Assembly: GCF_030440365.1 (NCBI RefSeq)
Contig: NZ_CP124049.1
Location: 1 to 63,921, forward strand
Direction of reading: 5' to 3'
Source: [Borrelia] lusitaniae
GTDB taxonomy: Bacteria; Spirochaetota; Spirochaetia; Borreliales; Borreliaceae
DNA: 63,921 nucleotides
Below the pieces are notes generated by a model. It made no database searches, was not told the DNA's origin, and was given only the letters and a program-made list of their open reading frames with translations. The position numbers and the translations under genes were made by a program. This document shows positions 59,800 through 63,921 of the stretch, piece after piece (position 1 is the first letter of the stretch; each line of letters starts with the position of its first letter).

Positions 59800-60358
59800 T
59801 GTTAGTATTAGTAGTTTAGCCAAAAAGCTTAAAGTTTTCTTAAGCTTTCTCTACTTAGCATTTTAGTTTTTCTGCATCAGTTTTAATATTATTATTATTT
59901 TGGTTTTAAGCTTTAATTATTGTGTTTAAAATTGTTGCAAATTCTTGTTTTAATTTTAATCATTGTTCTGTTTTGCTTAGCAGCATTTTGCTTTTTATTG
60001 ATTTAGATTGGGTAATTCTTTTTTGATTTCTTTTTTATGATTTTCTAGGTCTATTTTTAGCATCTTAGAATTTTTTATTCTTTTGAGTAGATATTATTTG
60101 TTAGGATCTTTCTTTAAAGGTTTAAAATTTTGAGTTCTTGAGATTGTTCGCTCTTTAGATTTTGTGTGCTTTTGAGTTCTTGTGACTGTATGATTTTCAA
60201 ATTTGCCTTTCAAAGGGGTTGAAATCTTTATTTTTTTTTAAGATTTCATTGTTTAGTTTAGGGCCGAGTGTACCAGCAGGTGCACATGAGATGCAAATTA
60301 AAGCTAATGCCACTTTAATGATGTTAAGCTTAATCATATTTAGTTTAAGTTTTTTCAA
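59800..60358 (-). pseudogene. CspA-clade PFam54 pseudogene 2
   Basis: TTG 60358 after AAGGAGAATATT, then a normal signal and lipobox (KKLKLNMIKLNIIK, ICISCAP). The frame is lost at a run of A after NNEIL and stops within about 20 codons; compared with pseudogene 1 an extra A in the homopolymer explains the shift. Scattered homology to paralogue d continues to about 59800. Confidence 0.75.
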
Positions 60359-60383
60359 AATATTCTCCTTATAAATTAAAAAA

Positions 60384-60409
60384 AAAAGAGAAGAATTAAC
60401 TTCTCTTTT
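60384..60409 (-). terminator. Terminator after PFam54 paralogue e
   Basis: AAAAGAGAAG-AATTAA-CTTCTCTTTT, 10-bp stem, same family as at 59187. Confidence 0.75.
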
Positions 60410-60446
60410 GATAAAAATTTCAAGTGTAATGTATTAATTTTTAATT

Positions 60447-61205
60447 TTATTGGTAAGAAAATTGTTTAAAGGAGTCAAAGTATTCGTAATGTTCATGTAT
60501 GTAGTCTGCTAATTTTTGCATATCTTTTTGAATATTTTCATGATTTTGTTTGTAAGCTTGAATTATTGCGTTTAATCTTTTTGCAAATTCTTCTTTCTTG
60601 TTTAATAACTCTTTTGCTCTTATTAGCGCATCTTCTTTTTCTTCTTCTTTTTCTTTTTGATTTGAATTTTTATTCTTTTCCAAGCTTGCAGTGTTTTTGT
60701 CTATTGCTTTTTGCATGCCTATTACTATTTGCGCAAAAAAGTCTTTAATTTTTTCATTTTTTTGCTTATAAGTTTGTTCTTTAAGTTTTTCAAGAATTTC
60801 TTTTAATGTATTTATTTTTTGTGTTTCGTAATCCAGAGATGAGTAAATTATTCTTTTTAATCGCATTCGATTGTCGTCTTTGTCAAGTTTGAGATTGGTA
60901 CCAGAAGAGATTTCAAAAGTATTTAAGAAGTCAGAGCTTGAATCAATTTTAGCTATTTTCTCATCTTCTTCATTTTTTTGATCTTCTAGATATTTTAAGT
61001 ATTCGGGGGCTGTTTCTAACTTTAGGGCTTTAGGTTCTTTATAATATTCTTGATTTTTTGCAGGGTTGAAATCTTTAATCTCTTTTGAGATTTTGCTATT
61101 TAGCTCAGAACTCGGTGTACCATCAGGTGCACATGAAATGCAAATTAAAGCCAATGCTACTTTAATGATGTTAAGTTTAATCATATTTATTTTAAGTTTT
61201 CTCAA
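60447..61205 (-). CDS. PFam54 lipoprotein, CspA clade, paralogue e
   Basis: 252 residues from TTG after AAGGAAAATATT. Signal RKLKINMIKLNIIKVALALI, lipobox ICISC (Cys25). Core SSDFLNTFEISSGTNLKLDK and RMRLKRIIYSSLDYETQKIN; a Glu/Lys-rich insert (QKEKEEEKEDALI). Its end, LADYIHEHYEYFDSFKQF, resembles the C-terminal helix of B31 CspA (LAEHFNKYYKDFDTLKPAFY), a region needed for factor H binding, so this is the best CspA candidate here. Confidence 0.8.
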   Translation of the reverse strand: MRKLKINMIKLNIIKVALALICISCAPDGTPSSELNSKISKEIKDFNPAKNQEYYKEPKALKLETAPEYLKYLEDQKNEEDEKIAKIDSSSDFLNTFEISSGTNLKLDKDDNRMRLKRIIYSSLDYETQKINTLKEILEKLKEQTYKQKNEKIKDFFAQIVIGMQKAIDKNTASLEKNKNSNQKEKEEEKEDALIRAKELLNKKEEFAKRLNAIIQAYKQNHENIQKDMQKLADYIHEHYEYFDSFKQFSYQ

Positions 61206-61391
61206 AATATTTTCCTTATAAATTAAAATTATTATTTATTAATTTTATTATAAAATAACATTATAATTATATTATTTTATATGTCAACTAATAATAGTTT
61301 AATTTTATAATATTATATTAAAGAATTAAATCTATATTGTATGTTTTTAAATTTTTATTTTTCAATATTTAATCCTTTAATACTTTAATAT

Positions 61392-61419
61392 ACACACACT
61401 GCCAATTAGTAGTGTGTGT
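61392..61419 (-). terminator. Hairpin spanning the BBA73-like stop codon
   Basis: ACACACACT / AGTGTGTGT 9-bp stem. The stop (61406-61408) lies in the loop and the last codons (HTHY) are in the stem. Confidence 0.65.
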
Positions 61420-62284
61420 GGTCACAACAGGCTTTTAGTATTGTTTGAATATTTGTTAAGTTTTTCAAACTTTCATCTGGGTTGAATTTAGTTTCGTATC
61501 CAAGCCTTATTATTTCTGATAGAATTATTCCATTAGATTTGATTCCCGCTTTATTGTTGTCATATTCGCTAATAATGTTTTCTACGGTTGTTATCCACTC
61601 ATTTCTTTCATTTATTAGTTTTTCAAAATTTTCTTTAACATTTTTTACTGTTTTTGTTTTAAAATTAAACATTAGGCGTCTTTGCTCGTTTTTAGTTAAA
61701 AGATTAACAGTCTTTTCGAGTGATTCTTGGATTTTGAATCCTGTCCAAAAGATTGATCCAACAAGACTGTAATGGTATCCGTTTGAGCTTGATGTTTGTG
61801 CAAGTATTGCCGCCAATTTTTTGATTTTATTTTCATCATAATTGAGAGATGAATAAAATAATCTTCTAATCAGATTATTTTGCAATATTAAATCAATGTT
61901 ATGGTCTTTGTTTTCTGGGACTGTTTTTTTGTTTATTCCAAATTGATCAACAGGTTCGATTTTTTGAATATCTGTATTTATTTTTTGAGCAAAAATTTCT
62001 ATGTTTGGCCCTAATGTTTGAATTAATTTTTCATTTTCATTTAATTCTTTTGTAATTTTTTTAATTACCGTTTCTTTTTCACTTTGCAAGAGCTGGGGTT
62101 TTTGTAATTTTTGAATATTTTCAAGATTTTCCACTCTTTTGATGCTGCCTTTTTTAATCTCAACGGAGTTTGGTTTTAATTCGCTTATTGCTTCTGTGTT
62201 GTTTGATTTAGAATAAAAAGAACATGAAAACAGTAGGCTTATTTTAAATAGCTTTATTATTTTATAAATTGTGTTTTTTTTCAA
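61406..62284 (-). CDS. PFam54 lipoprotein, BBA73-like (P35-type)
   Basis: 292 residues from TTG 62284 (GAAGGATTATGTC upstream); the longer frame includes that site. Lipobox LFSC (Cys21). PVDQFGINKKTVPENKDHNI and RRLFYSSLNYDENKIKKLAA are family hallmarks. The C-terminus is unusual: ACCDHTHY, with paired Cys and two His. Outermost and oldest-looking member of the array. Confidence 0.85.
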   Translation of the reverse strand: MKKNTIYKIIKLFKISLLFSCSFYSKSNNTEAISELKPNSVEIKKGSIKRVENLENIQKLQKPQLLQSEKETVIKKITKELNENEKLIQTLGPNIEIFAQKINTDIQKIEPVDQFGINKKTVPENKDHNIDLILQNNLIRRLFYSSLNYDENKIKKLAAILAQTSSSNGYHYSLVGSIFWTGFKIQESLEKTVNLLTKNEQRRLMFNFKTKTVKNVKENFEKLINERNEWITTVENIISEYDNNKAGIKSNGIILSEIIRLGYETKFNPDESLKNLTNIQTILKACCDHTHY

Positions 62285-62299
62285 GACATAATCCTTCAA

Positions 62300-62685
62300 T
62301 CATTAGTGTTATTGCAAGCTCAGTATTTCTAGTCTTTAATATAAATATATTTCAATCTGTTTAATTTTCAACGTTTTTTTTATACTGCACTTTTTAAACT
62401 GTATTAATTTCAAGAATTTTTGTTTTTAGCTTTGTTTTTGTTTATGATTGCATTATATTTTTTATGTATTATTTTATAATAATGAATTTAGCTATTATAA
62501 AATAATACCATTCTCCCCATTTTAATGTAAAATTTAAGTTTTAGAGACCTTATTAAAGACTTTTTTTAAATAATGTTTTTAATTAAAAAAGTTAATTATT
62601 TGTTTTTGTATAAATATGTATTGATTCTAATTTAGTTATGTTTTAAAATGTTAAAAATAAATAGTTCAAATAAGGAGAATTAACA
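62300..62685. other. Spacer between the BBA73-like gene and oms28
   Basis: Divergent promoter region without genes. Contains a 14-bp perfect inverted repeat ATTATTTTATAATA / TATTATAAAATAAT at 62468-62506. AAGGAGAA at 62671-62678 serves oms28. Confidence 0.6.
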
Positions 62686-63531
62686 ATGACTAAAATATTT
62701 AGTAATTTAATAATTAATGGATTATTGTTTGGATTTGTAAATTTAAATATGTTTGCAGATTCTAACAATTTGAATGTTATTCAATCTCAATCCAATGTGT
62801 TAGAACAATCAGATCAAAAAGATGACACAAAATTAGATCAAAAAGACGATACAAAATTAGATCTAAAAGACGATACAAAATTAGATCTAAAAGACGATAC
62901 AAAATTAGATCAAAAAGATAAGGTTGATCAAGCTTTAAATATTATTAACGAGGTTACAGAAGATGTTGCTAATAAATTAGAGGGGGTTAGAGAATCATCT
63001 CTTAAGTTAGTAGAATCAAATGATGAGAGTGTAGTTAAGAAGTTTGTAGGTTCAATGTCTTTAGTGTCAGATGTTGCTAAGGGAGCTGTTGTTGCATCTC
63101 AAGAAGCAACAGTTGTAGCAAATCTTTCAGGAATGGTTGCTGAGGATGCAAATAAGGTTGTTGAAGCGTCTAAAAGGGCTGTTAAAGAAGCCCAAAAGGC
63201 CGTTTTTTTTGCAGGTGAATCAACATTTTTAATAGAGAAGCAAATAATGTTAAATAAAGCTCCAAATAATAAGCAATTGGAGTTGACAAAAGAAGAATTT
63301 ACTAAAGTAGAACAAATTAAAGAAACTTTAATGGCTTCTGAAAGGGCTTTAGATGAAACAGTTCAAGAAGCTCAAAAAGTTCTCAACATTGTTAATGGTT
63401 TGAATCCATCAAATAAAGATCAAGCAGTAGCAAAAAAAGATGTTGAAAAGGCTATTTCTAATGTTGTTAAGGTGGCTCAAAGTGCAAGAGATCTTACAAA
63501 AGTAATGACTATTTCTTTGTCTATGAGATAG
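62686..63531 (+). CDS. oms28: Outer-membrane-associated protein Oms28 (BBA74-like)
   Basis: 281 residues. Signal peptide ends VNLNMFA (cleavage about residue 24, no lipobox). Residues 43-78 are four DDTKLD(Q/L)K repeats, then a long helical part with VRESSLKLVESNDESVVKKF, GSMSLVSDVAKGAVVASQEA and ASERALDETVQEAQKVLNIV. Matches Oms28/BBA74. It was first described as a porin, later as a periplasmic, outer-membrane-associated helical protein (recalled). Tick-phase expression, RpoS-repressed. Confidence 0.92.
   Translation: MTKIFSNLIINGLLFGFVNLNMFADSNNLNVIQSQSNVLEQSDQKDDTKLDQKDDTKLDLKDDTKLDLKDDTKLDQKDKVDQALNIINEVTEDVANKLEGVRESSLKLVESNDESVVKKFVGSMSLVSDVAKGAVVASQEATVVANLSGMVAEDANKVVEASKRAVKEAQKAVFFAGESTFLIEKQIMLNKAPNNKQLELTKEEFTKVEQIKETLMASERALDETVQEAQKVLNIVNGLNPSNKDQAVAKKDVEKAISNVVKVAQSARDLTKVMTISLSMR
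62812..62919 (+). repeat. 24-bp repeats in oms28
   Basis: Units encoding D(Q/L)KDDTKL repeated four times plus a partial; expanded relative to the single DQKDNKKLDQKDQ I recall from B31. Confidence 0.85.
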
Positions 63532-63569
63532 TTTGATTATACAGATTTATAAATATTAAAGGGTAAAGT

Positions 63570-63610
63570 AAAAAGGTTTGAAGCTAATTATATTAGTTTC
63601 TGCCTTTTTT
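63570..63610 (+). terminator. Terminator after oms28
   Basis: AAAAAGG ... CCTTTTTT with inner GAAGCTAAT/ATTAGTTTC pairing around TAT. Confidence 0.7.
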
Positions 63611-63921
63611 GTTTTTTATTTTACCAAGATCAATATTAGGCCCTTCTAAGGCTTTTCTTATAAAAAATTTTGAATAATGGATTTAGCTTGGCAAGAGAGG
63701 AATTTTATATCCTTTTGAAATAAATAGAATAAGTATTTAAAAAGTTTATTTTATAGACAAAAACATAATAAAATTTAACATTTTTCATTAAACAGATATA
63801 CTAAATTCATTCTTAAGAAAATTAGGACATAAAAATCCTACACTTAGAACTCTAAAGCAAGAAGAATTTAAGGAAAATCTAAGAAAATAATAGAAAAATT
63901 TATACAAAAAACTAAATATTA
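63611..63921. other. Right-end spacer with a coding remnant
   Basis: No intact gene. A frame at 63792-63890 without start reads ILNSFLRKLGHKNPTLRTLK, then a charged tail and a stop, so it looks like the C-terminus of a lost protein. The last 20 bases, read on the minus strand, begin TAATATTTAGTTTTTTGTAT. This is AT-rich like Borrelia telomeres, but a telomere cannot be shown from this window. Confidence 0.35.

Overview
The window is a very AT-rich Borrelia (Borreliella, Lyme disease group) linear plasmid of the lp54 type, apparently close to complete. This rests on ospA-ospB, dbpB-dbpA, the four-gene PF57-PF50-PF32-PF49 maintenance block, a split cp32-like phage gene set, oppA5, lp6.6, the PFam54 (P35/CspA-type) lipoprotein array and oms28, in the gene order I remember for lp54 of B. 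burgdorferi B31 (BBA01 to BBA74). The OspA/OspB N-termini, the PFam54 set and several extra genes differ from B31, so another genospecies or a divergent strain is likely. I cannot name it. BBA numbers are positional and sequence matches from memory, not database hits.

Layout. 1-1.6 kb: decayed coding remnants. 1.6-5.8 kb: four tandem VraA/PFam60-type lipoprotein genes, each with its own repeated upstream region and terminator; I do not recall this block on B31 lp54. 6.4-10.8 kb: P13 paralogue and lipoproteins BBA03, BBA04 (S2), BBA05 (S1) and BBA07. 11.0-14.9 kb: phage baseplate, tail and lysis genes, including a 59-residue BlyA-type holin. 15.0-16.9 kb: ospAB operon. 17.4-20.7 kb: replication and partition block. 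21.2-23.7 kb: DUF261 gene, dbpBA operon and an unfamiliar small lipoprotein. 23.8-25.8 kb: terminase genes. 26-34.6 kb: accessory lipoproteins, oppA5, a tiny amphipathic-peptide ORF beside large inverted repeats, and a four-copy Mlp-like array. 34.9-47.6 kb: portal, scaffold, decoration, capsid, neck, sheath, tube, chaperone, tape-measure, hub and spike genes, with three secreted-protein genes (BBA52-54) inserted. 47.6-51.9 kb: lipoproteins BBA57 to BBA62. 52.1-62.3 kb: PFam54 array on the minus strand with two pseudogenes. 62.7-63.5 kb: oms28.

How it fits together. The replicon looks like a cp32-type contractile-tailed prophage that became a linear plasmid. The phage genes fall in the usual virion order if the gpV-like spike gene (47.6 kb) is joined to the gpW-like baseplate gene (11.0 kb), so linearity appears to have opened the map at that point. 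The outer arms and the terminase-portal gap are filled with surface lipoproteins for tick colonisation (OspA/B), decorin adhesion (DbpA/B), complement and transmission functions (PFam54 members) and peptide uptake (OppA5). Related PFam54/60 arrays lie on both arms, each transcribed inward. I see no tRNA, rRNA, CRISPR or insertion sequence.
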